Positions 18,230 through 28,045 are shown, numbered from the stretch's first letter. The stretch: 64,000 bases of DNA from AP-15 sp963818695 (GCA_963818695.1 CAWFTG010000009.1:620001-684000); one strand, 5' to 3'. A program made the numbers and translations. The notes: generated by a model from the letters alone, not told the origin.

Positions 18230-20141
18230 CTAAGTTGTACTGTTGGGGATCAACCGAGCGGTCTGCAGGGACGTCGCAATGTTCTGAAAGATTGTTTTTA
18301 TGGTGCTGTAGTTGTTTTTCGAGGGACAGGGTGAGGCCTTACCGTCAGTGGAATAGAACTTTGCCGGGTCGTTGACGTAAGTACCTGTTGTCGTGCCCGG
18401 CGCGTTGGCGATTTGCTGCAATGTATAACACGCGCCGTCAGGTGCTGCGCCGGCGTACGTCCCTGTATCCGTGGTGCACGTACTACTCGTTCCGTTGTCG
18501 TCATAGTAGACCGCATACACCTCAGTCCCTGCCGCCGCCGCGGTCTGGGCCGCGGTGGCCGCCGCCTGACACTCGTTGCTGGCGGATTTCAATGGCCCCA
18601 TCTGCGCTGAGGTCGAAGTTGCGCCGCCGTCGCTCAGCAGGACGATCACGTTGGTGCCGCCCTGTCCACCGGCAGCGACGCGGGCCGCCTGTTCCGTAGC
18701 GAGGGCGTTCTGCGCTGCGCTGATCGCATCGGCGTAATAGGTGCCGAGCCCGCCAGGTGTTTTGAGGCAGCCCGACCCGGTTATCTTCACGATGTTCGAA
18801 CTGGTGTTCAGAGAGGCTGTATCGGAGGTGCGATAATCGTTCGCGAAGCCGACGATCTGGTAGAGCGGTGCAGCGATGATCGTATCGCCTTGGAGGATGC
18901 CTGCGCCGGTCGGAGCGGTGCTGATCTTTGCAGTCTTGGGAAGGGTCACCGAGCTGATGGTTGTGCCGGTCCCCCACCAGGGCCAGCTCCCTGTGCCGGC
19001 TGGGATGCTCGTCCCGAACGTGATCAGGTCACCGCTATTGACTGTCGCAGCCACGTTTTTCGACAACGTTATGCTCGTGCTTCCGGTTATGCTCGAAACC
19101 GTCGTACCCGAGGAAATTGCGCTGGGGTTCGTCGTGTCCTGAACCGTCAGGCCTGTGACAGCCGATGATATTACGCCGCTTGGGAACGTCAGAAGTCTTG
19201 CCGGACGTCGTCTTCGCGTTCGTCGGTGTACCCGCGTCGGTTACCACCGCCCACGGCGACCCGGTATTAAATTCCGTGGCCGCAGTCATGCTTGTTTTCA
19301 ACGACAGCGTGCTGGTTGTCGTGGCTGCGCTGGTGGTATTCGACACACCCGAGTAGCTCGTCGCGATTTGAGGGCTCGTGCAGCCGATATCGGTCGTCGC
19401 TTGACTGGCGTTGGTCACGGGCGGGAACACAAAGAGCGCGACCTCGTCGACCGGGGTACCGGAGGTAGAGCCTGCTTGCCAGGGCCAAAGCTCGCCCAGC
19501 AGAGTCTGAGCCCCGTCGGCCGCGCAGGCGATTGCGGTGCTGTAACCCGAACAGGCGGTCGCGGCTGGTCCTGTCGGCGCATTGCCCATCGACGCGGTCG
19601 TATCGACGATGATAGCCACGTTGAGCGGTGTCGGTACGCCGCCCCTCATGCTCGCGCTTGCGGTTGCTGAGATGTTTACCGTGTCGACCCCAAAAATCCT
19701 CGCGAAGAAGGTCGGTACTTGGGCTGTCTGGGCCACTTGGATGCCGTTTGCCCCATTTGTGCCCGCGCAATTGGCGGATGCTACCGCGCAGGATGGTGTC
19801 TGATTTGTGCTACACGCCATTCCAATGCTCGTATAACACTTGAGGGTCGCGGTGACCGTAACATTGGTCAGATTTGCGTTGCCGTTTAGGCTTCCCGTTG
19901 CGCTATACGCGGTCGCCTCGGTGATCGCCGTTCCACCTGTGCCAATGACCTGCGCTCCCGCCAGCGCCGCCGCATTGGCCGAGGCCTGGAGCGCTCTCTG
20001 GGCAGAGAAGACATAGCCGGCATCGACGCCGAGCGCGCCGAGCCCGATAAGGGCGGGGAATGCGACCGCCACCAGGATGGCCGTGGCGCCGCGTTCGCTC
20101 CGAAGCACCCTGCGGAAAAAGGAGTTTCCGTCACGGTTCAT
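18230..20141 (-). pseudogene. TadG-like protein with von Willebrand A domain, frameshifted
   Basis: From the ATG at 20141 (overlapping the upstream TadE stop as ATGA) the first frame encodes SERGATAILVAVAFPALIGLGALGVDAGYVF, the TadG anchor. A vWA domain begins NVAIIVDTTASMGNAP, a MIDAS-like DxTxS. Near 19180-19185 the frame shifts, continuing SGVISSAVTGL and later NVIVLLSDGGATS and EVYAVYYDDNG, the rest of the vWA fold, to the stop at 18230. The full protein is about 637 residues. One base explains the break. TadG-type proteins are secreted or envelope components of Tad pili. Confidence 0.78.
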
Positions 20142-20626
20142 TGTACACCCTCTGTCATGGTTGATGTTAGTTGGCACGTAGACGTCCAGAAGTTATACCA
20201 TGTCAACTGTGAGCCGCATGGATATGCCACCGTAACTACTGCAGGTTGGAGAGACCCGCCCGACGACGGTGCTGCGGCTGTCAGCGCCGTCGAACAAGCT
20301 GAGTCGGTCGCACACGCCGTCCCATTAACCGAAAGGGTAATCGTCAGATTTGCTGGCGTCAGGGTCGGTGCCGCTGCTTTTATGGCGTTCACGGTATCGG
20401 TATAGGGCGTTGTATCGGAGCGGCTGATCGCGAACTGCATTGCACCCACACTCGCCGCATTGATCAGCATAACGTAGTTTCCCACGGTGAGCCCGAACTG
20501 GATCATCCCCAGGAGCAAAAGGAGCAACACCGGAGCAATTAGCGCAAACTCAATGGCAGCGATGCCGTTCTCCCCTAGGCTGCCATTGTTGCGGCGTCTT
20601 GCGGCTGTTAGTGCTTTGATCGCCAT
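20138..20626 (-). CDS. TadE-like pseudopilin
   Basis: A 162-residue protein. After a basic leader it reads ENGIAAIEFALIAPVLLLLLLGMIQFGLTVGNYV, the TadE membrane/processing region. The exported part contains several Cys residues and ends TSTMTEGVQ. Its stop overlaps the TadG start (ATGA), so the two are translated together. This is the first gene of the second Tad-protein unit. Confidence 0.82.
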   Translation of the reverse strand: MAIKALTAARRRNNGSLGENGIAAIEFALIAPVLLLLLLGMIQFGLTVGNYVMLINAASVGAMQFAISRSDTTPYTDTVNAIKAAAPTLTPANLTITLSVNGTACATDSACSTALTAAAPSSGGSLQPAVVTVAYPCGSQLTWYNFWTSTCQLTSTMTEGVQ

Positions 20627-20731
20627 CGCCGGCCTCTTTTCTTTTTGCTGTTCGTGATCGGGAAGTCGATGACTTGTTGATCCGGCTACGCCGTCTCCGC
20701 CCGCGGCTGAATGCTGGCAGAGCGGATCGGC

Positions 20732-20975
20732 TTCGTGGAAAGTCGTGGTTGGCGGTCTTTATCGTGATCGTACCACACGGCACGGCCACAAGGGCGTTCG
20801 AGCCGGTCGCCCAGCTGTCGGCGATTATTGCCGCTGGGCTGCTGACAATCATGCCCGTCCCGCCGCCATTCAGCGCGATGATGCGGGCGGAAGCCTCGGC
20901 GTCGATCTCGGCATAGGCAGTGGCGCTGACCGGCATCGGCTCGGCTATCGCCAGATAGGGCCCGGTGCATTTCCA
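20732..20975 (-). pseudogene. Relic of a TadG-like gene
   Basis: A minus-strand stretch encodes MPVSATAYAEIDAEASARIIALNGGGTGMIV, which aligns with SVSATAYAEIKADAPGCIIALSGSGTGVSV in the 655-residue TadG-like protein at 16050-18017, about 150 residues from its start. After about 68 residues the similarity is lost and the frame runs into the TadE gene in another register. No start or anchor remains, so this is a fragment of a third TadG paralogue. Confidence 0.7.
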
Positions 20976-21421
20976 GCGATCTCCGCATCCATCGGGAATT
21001 ATTCGATCTTGGACCTTATGCGCCGGCAGTAAACTTTTCCTTTATCCCCCAAATTTTATCGGGCTTGTCCGCCGGAGACCGGCGCTTTTAGTCGGACCTG
21101 AGAGGGTTCCGTTCGCGAAATCGCCATTCGGCCCAGATGGGTGTACGAGCAGCTTACGAGATCTTTTTTGACAGGAAACGGCCGCAAAATCCGATTGCTC
21201 GGGCTTTCCGTGGACACCGCACACCCGGCAGGTTCCGAAATAGGTATGGTTAGCAGAATTAACGATTACAGAACCGCAGTGCAGAGGCCTGGGAACGGGC
21301 GGCGTCGGGACGATCGGCGATAGCAGCTGCGTGATCCGTGGTAGGCATGTTGATTACAATTCAAGAAGCGTGGGCCGCTCTGACCGCTCAGAAAAATCAT
21401 TGCAACTTACTGGAGGAAGCC
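20976..21421. other. Region without a recognisable gene
   Basis: About 450 bases between the TadG relic and the GDT1-like relic. Only short open frames occur, with no recognisable family, and nothing like an RNA gene or strong terminator was found. Given relics on both sides it is probably decayed coding DNA. Confidence 0.4.
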
Positions 21422-21562
21422 GCTTTCCTCGCCTACCAACCTCCGGCGGTCCTTGTCGGCGACAGATTGGCCGATCGGCTGCCCCTCAAATGGATCCGGC
21501 TTGCCGCTGCCGTCGTCTTTGCCGTTCTGACCGCTTTTAGCCTTTTGGGATTCGGCGGTTGA
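21422..21562 (+). pseudogene. Relic of a GDT1/UPF0016-type membrane transporter (3' end)
   Basis: The frame ending at 21562 encodes PPAVLVGDRLADRLPLKW and then RLAAAVVFAVLTAFSLLGFGG, the last helix pair typical of GDT1/TMEM165 family Mn2+/Ca2+ transporters. Only this end is present. Upstream codons in the same frame do not resemble the family, so the gene is truncated. Confidence 0.6.
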
Positions 21563-21708
21563 CGCGATTCGGCGCCGTGCTTGGGGGTAATGCGCCGATG
21601 TGTTAACCTCCGAAATGCTGCGGTCTTGCGCGAGAGCCCAACAAAAAAGGGCCGGCCAGAACGCGGCGGCGGGCCATCGAACCCGTGCGGTGAACAGAGG
21701 AGGTGGGA

Positions 21709-23302
21709 ATGAAGCGAGAGCTATGCGTGCTCGCACTGGCGGGTGTGCTGACGACGGCGTCAACCTTGCCGACTGCGGTATTCGCGCAAAAATCCGGCGG
21801 CACCCTCAAAATCGGCCATTTCGACAGCCCTGCCAGCATGTCGATGCTCGAGGAATCGACTGTCGCGGTCAACCGGCCGACGATGGGTGTGTACAATAAT
21901 CTCGTCTTTTTCAAGCAGGATGAGCCGCAGAACACGCCCGAGTCGATCGTACCCGAGCTCGCCACCGAGTGGCGCTGGAGCGAGGACGGCACCGAATTGA
22001 CTTTCCTGCTGCACCAGGGGGTCAAATGGCATGACGGCAAGCCCTTCACGGCGGCCGACGTCAAATGCACGCTCGACCTGTTGCAGGGCAAGGCGGCGGA
22101 GAAACTGCGGATCAACCCGCGCAAGTCGTGGTTCGAGAACGTGTCGGAGGTGTCGACCAATGGCGACTACGAAGTCACCCTTCACCTGAAGCGGCCGCAG
22201 CCCTCGATGTTGTCGATGCTCGCGACAGGCTGGACACCGATCTATCCGTGTCACGTAACCCCGGCCCAAATGCGCCAGCACCCGATCGGCACGGGGCCGT
22301 TCAAATTCGTCGATTTCAAGCCGAACCAGTCGATCACGCTGGCGCGCAACCCGGATTACTGGAAGCCGGGGCGGCCTTACCTCGACGGCATCGAGTACCG
22401 GATCATCAAAGATGTATCGACACGGCTTCTCTCCTTCATTGCGGGCAAGGAAGACGTCTATTTCGGCGTCACGATGCCGCAACTGAAAGATGTGAAGACA
22501 CAGCTGCCGCAGGCGATCTGCGACATGTTCATACCCAATGTCAGCCGTAACCTTCTGGTTAACCGCAAGCCAGCCGCCTTTCGATAATCACGAACTACGC
22601 CGGGCGATGTCTCTGGCCCTCGACCGCCAGGCGTTTGTCGACATCATTGCCGACGGACAGGGAACGATCGGCGGCGTCATGCAGCCGCCGCCAGAGGGCA
22701 TATGGGGCATGCCGACCTACGCGATGCGCAGCCTGCCGGGCTATGACCCGGATGTCGCCAGCAGCCGCGCGCAAGCCCGGAAAATCATGGAGAAGCTGGG
22801 CTATGGCCCCAACAAGCGGCTGGCCCTCACCGTGACGACGCGGAACGTCCAAGCCTATCGCGACGCCGCGGTGGTCTTGCTCGGCCAACTGAAGGAGATC
22901 TACATCGACGCCGACCTCAACCCGATCGACACGACGCAATGGTACCCGATGCTGATGCGCAAGGATTACAAGGTCGCCGTAAACGTTACCGAGACCGCGG
23001 TCGATGATCCGGACGTGGCATTCTATGAAAACTATGTCTGCGGCGCGGCCCGCAATTACACCGGCTATTGCAATGCCGAGGCCGACAAGCTGATCGATAA
23101 GCAATCGGCCGAGCCCGACCCGCAAAAGCGCAAAAAGATCGTGTGGGAAATCGAGAAGAAGCTGATCGAGGACGACGCCCGTCCGATCCTTTTTTACACC
23201 CGCGCCGCAAACTGCCGCGAGCCCCGCCTCAAGGGGCTGACGACAATGGTCAACAGCATCTACAACGGCTCGCGATTTGAAGACCTGTGGCTCGCCAACT
23301 GA
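21709..23302 (+). pseudogene. ABC transporter family-5 solute-binding protein, one frameshift
   Basis: The ATG at 21709 has AGAGGAGG upstream and opens a signal peptide (KRELCVLALAGVLTTAS...AVFA). The mature protein is a peptide/nickel-type SBP_bac_5 protein: GGTLKIGHFDSPASM, VPELATEWRW, KPFTAADVKCTLDLL and GTGPFKFVDFKPNQSI. Near 22567 an extra A shifts the frame. The second frame continues SQPPFDNHELRRAMSLALDR to the end, so the full product would be about 530 residues. It precedes the permease and ATPase genes of one ABC system and is probably its binding protein. The single indel could be an assembly error. Confidence 0.8.
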
Positions 23303-23382
23303 AGTCGTCGCCTCATCGCGAAGCCGTGCTAAGCTAGACACATGCTCCGCCGCCCGCAGGAGGCCGGGTGCGCTGAGCCTTG

Positions 23383-23792
23383 GCGGTAATCCTGATTGAC
23401 CAACTGAAGGCAATTTATATCGACGGCGAACTGGTTTCCCAAAGTAGCTCGCAAGGATTATCAGATCGGGCTCAATGTGACGGGCAGCGGAGTCGATGAC
23501 CCCGATCAGCAATTCTACGAGAACTACTCTTGCGGCTCCGACCGGAACTACACCGGTTACTGTAATCCCGAGCTGCAGAGCTGTTCGGCCGGCAATCCTC
23601 CGAGGCCGATCAGCAAAAGCGCAAGGCGCTGGTTCGAGACATCGACAACAGCTGCAGGAGGATGTTGCGCGTCCGATAGTCTATCACAACCGAGGCGGTA
23701 CCTGCTGGCAGCCGCAGCTGAAGGGGCTCATCCTGATGGTCAACAGCATCTTCAGCGGCAACCGGTTCGAGGACATCTGGCTCGACAAATAA
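23383..23792 (+). pseudogene. Relic of a second family-5 solute-binding protein (C-terminal part)
   Basis: Three frames together retain the C-terminal third of an SBP: VILIDQLKAIYIDGEL, then DPDQQFYENYSCGSDRNYTGYC, and finally WQPQLKGLILMVNSIFSGNRFEDIWLDK. These match the 906-residue SBP-TPR protein at 34738-37458 more closely than the neighbouring SBP (for example YACGSDRNYTGYC and MVNSLFNGWRMEDVWLDK). There are several indels and no start. It lies between the intact SBP and the permease gene. Confidence 0.8.
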
Positions 23793-23956
23793 CCGCACCT
23801 GCGGTCCCTTCGGTTTGTCTCCCCCGGGGAATCGTGCGCTGTCCTACCGATCCGTTCCTGTCACGCAGACGCAATCGACGGCGTCGATCAAGGCGTGCTA
23901 TCGTCCGGCCGGGATGCCTTGCGGGTGCCCCCATCCGCAGGTCAGGGAGGAGAACC

Positions 23957-24904
23957 GTGGGATCCTATCTGGTGCAGCGCTTCGGCCTGATGCTCCTGAC
24001 TTTGTTCGGGATCTCGGTGATCATCTTTGTGATGCTGCGCCTGGCGCCGGGCAACATCGCCGACATTCTGTTCGACGCTGCCGGCTTCGTCGATCCCGCC
24101 GAAAAGACGCAGATCATGAAGGATCTGGGCCTCGATAAGCCGCTGCCCGTGCAATATGTGCAGTGGATCGGCGGACTGCTCCAGGGCGACCTCGGGTATT
24201 CCTACGTGTCGGATCGGCCGGCGATTAACGAGATCCTGCCGCGCATCCCGATCACTGCCAAGGTTGCGGGCCTCGCGTTGTCGTTTGCGGTGCTGATCGG
24301 CGTGCCGCTCGGCGTCATCAGCGCAGTCAAGCAAAATACCCGCCTGGACTACTTCCTGCGCGTGATCAGCCTTTCCGGTCTGTCGATGCCGGCATTCTGG
24401 CTGGGCTTGCTGGTCCTGATGTTTTTCGTCAGCTATTTCGGCACGATCCCGATCTACACCGACGCGCCGCAATCCTTTTGGGCCGCGCTCGGAATGTACA
24501 GCATTCCGGCGGCCGTCGTGGGCTTCCGCAGCTCGGCGCTGATGACGCGGCTGACCCGCTCGTCGATGCTGGAGGTACTGCGGCAGGATTATATCCGCAC
24601 CGCCCGCTCCAAAGGGGCATCCGAGAACGTCGTCAACTACCACCATGCGCTCAAGAACGCGGTTCTGCCGGTCGTCACCGTCATCGGCATCGAGGCTGCT
24701 TTTCTCATGGGTGGCTTGATCGTCACCGAGACGGTCTTCAACATTCCCGGAGTGGCGCGGTTTCTCGTCGAAGCCATTCGGTGGCGCGACTATCCGATCG
24801 TTCAGAATCTGGTGATGTATATCGCGATCATCGTCGTGTTCGTCAACTTTACTGTGGACATGCTGTACGCGGCGTTGGACCCGCGGATTAAATACTCGGG
24901 CTAG
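23957..24904 (+). CDS. ABC transporter permease, DppB type
   Basis: A 315-residue inner-membrane permease of the dipeptide/oligopeptide/nickel family. It starts at a GTG (GSYLVQRFGLMLLTLFGISVIIFVMLRLAPGN) behind GGGAGGAG. The EAA loop reads YIRTARSKGASENVVNYHHALKNAVLPVVT, which contacts the ATPase, and about six spans are seen. It pairs with the DppC-type permease 32 bases downstream. It is followed in order by DppC, DppD and DppF genes, a complete importer core. Confidence 0.9.
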   Translation: MGSYLVQRFGLMLLTLFGISVIIFVMLRLAPGNIADILFDAAGFVDPAEKTQIMKDLGLDKPLPVQYVQWIGGLLQGDLGYSYVSDRPAINEILPRIPITAKVAGLALSFAVLIGVPLGVISAVKQNTRLDYFLRVISLSGLSMPAFWLGLLVLMFFVSYFGTIPIYTDAPQSFWAALGMYSIPAAVVGFRSSALMTRLTRSSMLEVLRQDYIRTARSKGASENVVNYHHALKNAVLPVVTVIGIEAAFLMGGLIVTETVFNIPGVARFLVEAIRWRDYPIVQNLVMYIAIIVVFVNFTVDMLYAALDPRIKYSG

Positions 24905-24936
24905 AGCGGGCAGTTTCTCTCGACGGGAGGCGTGAC

Positions 24937-25830
24937 GTGAGCAGTATCGACTACCGCGGCGAATTGGCCAGAGCCGGGGCCAATGTCGAGAGCCGATGGA
25001 GCGCCGTCCGGTTTCTCGCACGGCGTTACCCATTGGGCGCCGTTGGAGCGGTGATCATGGCGGTGTTCCTGTTCGCCGCCTTTTTTGCGCCGCTGATCAC
25101 AGTTTACGACCCGCTGTCGACAAATTCGGCGTTGTCGTTGGCCAGGCCGAGTGCGGCGCACTGGCTGGGCTGCGATTTCATGGGACGGGACGTCTATAGC
25201 CGGATCGTCTACGGCGCCCGCATCTCGTTGGCCGTGGGTTGCGGTTCGATGAGCTTGGGGGTCAGCATCGGCGTAGTGATCGGCCTGCTTTCCGGCTATC
25301 TCGGCGGCTGGATCGATCTCGCCGCCCAGCGGCTCATCGACATCCTGCAGTCGTTGCCGCTGCTCGTCATGGCGCTGTTGATGGCGGCCGCGCTCGGACC
25401 GTCGCTGCACAACACGATCATTGCGATTTCGATACCATTGATCCCCTATTCAGCGCGGGTCGTGCGCGCCAGCACGCTGTCGCTGCGAGAGCAGCCTTTT
25501 ATCGAGTTGGCGAAGGCGATCGGCATGAGCGACCTGCGCATCGCCTTGCGCCACGTGCTACCCAACACGTTGGCGCCGCTCATCGTCCTAGCCACGGCCC
25601 AGTTCGGCTCGACCATTCTGACCGAGGCGACGCTGTCGTTCCTCGGCCTCGGCATTCCCGAGCCGCATCCGTCATGGGGCCGCATGCTGTCGGAGTTTGC
25701 TGCCGAATATGTCCGGACTGCGCCGTGGCTGGTGATATTCCCAGGTCTGGCGATCAGCTTTGTGGTGTTCGGCACCAATCTGCTCGGCGATGCGTTGCGC
25801 GACATTCTCGACCCGCGGCAACGCAGCTGA
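24937..25830 (+). CDS. ABC transporter permease, DppC type
   Basis: A 297-residue permease with the N-terminal OppC/DppC signature (a first span, then FAPLITVYDPLST, LGCDFMGRDVYSRIVYGARISL) and the coupling loop FIELAKAIGMSDLRIALRHVLPNTLAPLIV. The end, ILTEATLSFLGLGIPEPHPSWGRML, is highly typical. It starts at a GTG preceded by GGGAGG. It forms the heterodimeric channel with the product of the preceding gene. Confidence 0.9.
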   Translation: MSSIDYRGELARAGANVESRWSAVRFLARRYPLGAVGAVIMAVFLFAAFFAPLITVYDPLSTNSALSLARPSAAHWLGCDFMGRDVYSRIVYGARISLAVGCGSMSLGVSIGVVIGLLSGYLGGWIDLAAQRLIDILQSLPLLVMALLMAAALGPSLHNTIIAISIPLIPYSARVVRASTLSLREQPFIELAKAIGMSDLRIALRHVLPNTLAPLIVLATAQFGSTILTEATLSFLGLGIPEPHPSWGRMLSEFAAEYVRTAPWLVIFPGLAISFVVFGTNLLGDALRDILDPRQRS

Positions 25831-25878
25831 TCGCGCCTCTCCTCTCAACCCACCGATCACCTAGGCGGATGGCTCCGA

Positions 25879-26976
25879 ATGCCCATTGAGCAGCTGACGC
25901 CCATTGAGCAGCTGACGACCGACCGCAAACCGGCTTCGGTCTACGCGGCCACTAAGGCTAGCGAGAACGCCGGGGCTGTAATCGATGTCAAAGGTTTGCG
26001 GACTTACCTCTTCACTCGCTCGGGGATCGTCAAGGCGGTTGACGACGTCTCCTTCTCGGTTCGGCGGGGCGAGACCTTGGCGGTCGTTGGCGAGTTCGGC
26101 TGCGGCAAGTCGATGACCGCGCTGTCCATCATGCGCCTAGTGCCCAATCCTCCCGGAAAGATCGTCGGCGGCTCGATCACCCTCGAGGGCAAGGACCTCG
26201 TGCAACTCGAAGAATCCGAGATGCGGGACATTCGCGGCAACGAGATCTCGATGATTTTTCAGGAGCCGATGACCTCGCTCAATCCGGTATTGACGATCGG
26301 CCACCAGATTGCCGAGGCGCTGCGCCTGCACCAGGATCTCTCAAAGAGCGCCGCCAACACGAAGGCGGTAGAGATGCTGCGGCTGGTCAAGATACCCGAG
26401 CCTGCGCAGCGGGCCCGGGAATATCCGCACCAGCTCTCCGGCGGCATGCGTCAGCGGGCGATGATCGCTATGGCGCTGGCCTGCAACCCGCGGGTGCTGA
26501 TCGCCGATGAGCCGACGACTGCGTTGGACGTCACGATCCAGGCGCAGATCCTCGATTTGATCCTGGAATTGCAGAACGAGCTGGGCACCGCGATCATCCT
26601 GATCACGCACAATCTGGGTGTCGTTGCCGAGACTGCGCAACGCGTCATCGTCATGTATGCCGGCAAGAAAGTCGAAGAGGCCGAAGTCGATGCCCTCTTT
26701 GGGCAGCCGCTTCATCCTTATACCCATGGTCTGCTGGCATCGATCCCGCGTCTGGAGATCATGGGCGGTAGGACCGCCAATTCGGTCCAGCGTTTGAAGG
26801 AAATTCCCGGCATGGTCCCGGCGCTGAATAATCTGCCGCCCGGTTGCACCTTTGCGCCGCGCTGCGCTTTCGCGGATGACCAATGCCGCGCACAGTTTCC
26901 GCCTTACGAGCAAAAGCGTCCGGGGCATTGGGCGGCTTGCTGGCACTCGGAACGGCTCTATGGGAGCGGGGCCTAG
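25879..26976 (+). CDS. ABC transporter ATPase, DppD type
   Basis: A 365-residue ATP-binding subunit. Walker A reads GEFGCGKS (the usual Ser before GCGKS is Phe), the signature LSGGMRQR and Walker B VLIADEPTTALD are intact, and the C-terminal extension contains the PGCTFAPRCAFADDQC cysteine cluster that in DppD/OppD subunits can hold an iron-sulfur cluster. Near the start an 18-base tandem duplication (25882-25917) repeats PIEQLT. The stop lies one base before the next ATPase start. Confidence 0.92.
   Translation: MPIEQLTPIEQLTTDRKPASVYAATKASENAGAVIDVKGLRTYLFTRSGIVKAVDDVSFSVRRGETLAVVGEFGCGKSMTALSIMRLVPNPPGKIVGGSITLEGKDLVQLEESEMRDIRGNEISMIFQEPMTSLNPVLTIGHQIAEALRLHQDLSKSAANTKAVEMLRLVKIPEPAQRAREYPHQLSGGMRQRAMIAMALACNPRVLIADEPTTALDVTIQAQILDLILELQNELGTAIILITHNLGVVAETAQRVIVMYAGKKVEEAEVDALFGQPLHPYTHGLLASIPRLEIMGGRTANSVQRLKEIPGMVPALNNLPPGCTFAPRCAFADDQCRAQFPPYEQKRPGHWAACWHSERLYGSGA
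25882..25917 (+). repeat. 18-bp exact tandem duplication at an ATPase N-terminus
   Basis: Two identical 18-base units (25882-25899 and 25900-25917) follow the ATG of the DppD-type gene and encode PIEQLT twice. The duplication keeps the frame and lengthens a disordered N-terminal tail ahead of the ATPase domain. Confidence 0.9.
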
Positions 26977-26977
26977 C

Positions 26978-27988
26978 ATGGCAGTTCAGGGGCTCGCCGC
27001 GACCCGCGCCCCGGCCATCGCGACCCGCGCGCCGGTCATCGCCGTCGAGGGGCTGAAGAAGCATTTTCCGGTCAAGAAGGGTCTGCTGCGGCGCACCGTG
27101 GGACATGTTTATGCCGTCGACGGCGTCAGTTTTTCGGTCGGCGAAGGCGAAACACTCGGCCTGGTCGGTGAAAGCGGTTGCGGCAAATCGACCGTGGCTC
27201 GGACCGTGTTGCGCCTGGTCGAACCGACCACCGGCACGATCCGGCTCAACGGCCACGACATCACGCGGTTGGGAAAGGCGGCGCTCCGGCCCCATCGCCG
27301 GCAGATGCAAATCATCTTCCAGGACCCGTTTTCGTCGCTGAACCCGCGCATGTCGGCGGGTGACATCGTCGGCGAGCCGCTGCAGGTCCACGGCATCGCT
27401 TATGGTAAGGAGAAGAACGAGCGCGTCGCGGCGCTTTTCGACCAGGTCGGGTTGCGGCGCCAACAGATGCGCAGCTTTCCCCATGAGTTTTCCGGCGGCC
27501 AGCGCCAGCGGATCTGCATTGCGCGGGCCCTGGCGCTCAACCCGAAGCTGATAATCGGCGACGAGCCGGTCTCGGCGCTCGACGTGTCGATCCAGGCTCA
27601 GGTGATCAACCTGATGATGGATCTGCAGCGCGACAAGAACCTCTCTTATCTGTTCATTGCGCACGATCTCGCCGTCGTCGAGCACATCAGTCACCGCATT
27701 GCGGTCATGTATCTCGGCAAAATTGTCGAATACACCGACAAGCAAACCCTGTTCACCAACCCGCTGCACCCCTATACCGAGGCCTTGCTGGCGGCGGTGC
27801 CGATCCCCAACCCGCAATTGAAGCGCAAGAAGCAGCTGCTGCAGGGCGATGTGCCGAGCCCGATCAATCCCCCGCCGGGCTGCACGTTTCACACCCGCTG
27901 CCCTTATGCCGAGGCACGATGCCGTACCGATGTTCCGGCGCTGCGGGAGATCAGCCCTGGCCATCTGGTTGCTTGTCACCTTCGTTAG
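26978..27988 (+). CDS. ABC transporter ATPase, DppF type
   Basis: A 336-residue ATP-binding subunit, starting at the ATG two bases after the preceding stop. Walker A is GESGCGKST, the signature FSGGQRQR, Walker B LIIGDEPVSALD, and the C-terminal cluster PPPGCTFHTRCPYAEARC is present. The N-terminal 17 residues are Ala/Pro/Thr rich (ATRAPAIATRAP). With the DppD-type subunit it powers the permease pair upstream. It is the last gene of the contiguous importer operon. Confidence 0.92.
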   Translation: MAVQGLAATRAPAIATRAPVIAVEGLKKHFPVKKGLLRRTVGHVYAVDGVSFSVGEGETLGLVGESGCGKSTVARTVLRLVEPTTGTIRLNGHDITRLGKAALRPHRRQMQIIFQDPFSSLNPRMSAGDIVGEPLQVHGIAYGKEKNERVAALFDQVGLRRQQMRSFPHEFSGGQRQRICIARALALNPKLIIGDEPVSALDVSIQAQVINLMMDLQRDKNLSYLFIAHDLAVVEHISHRIAVMYLGKIVEYTDKQTLFTNPLHPYTEALLAAVPIPNPQLKRKKQLLQGDVPSPINPPPGCTFHTRCPYAEARCRTDVPALREISPGHLVACHLR

Positions 27989-28016
27989 GTCTAATCCCGC
28001 GCGCGCTCGGCATCGG

Positions 28017-28045
28017 CTGTTAACAGAAGTTAACAGAGTTAACAG
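28017..28045. repeat. Triple TTAACAG repeat
   Basis: TTAACAG occurs at 28020-28026, 28030-28036 and 28039-28045. The first copy is part of the palindrome CTGTTAACAG at 28017-28026. It lies in the 230-base gap downstream of the DppF gene. Related CTGTT/AACAG words recur at 38201-38319. It may be a scattered intergenic repeat or a protein-binding array. Confidence 0.55.
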
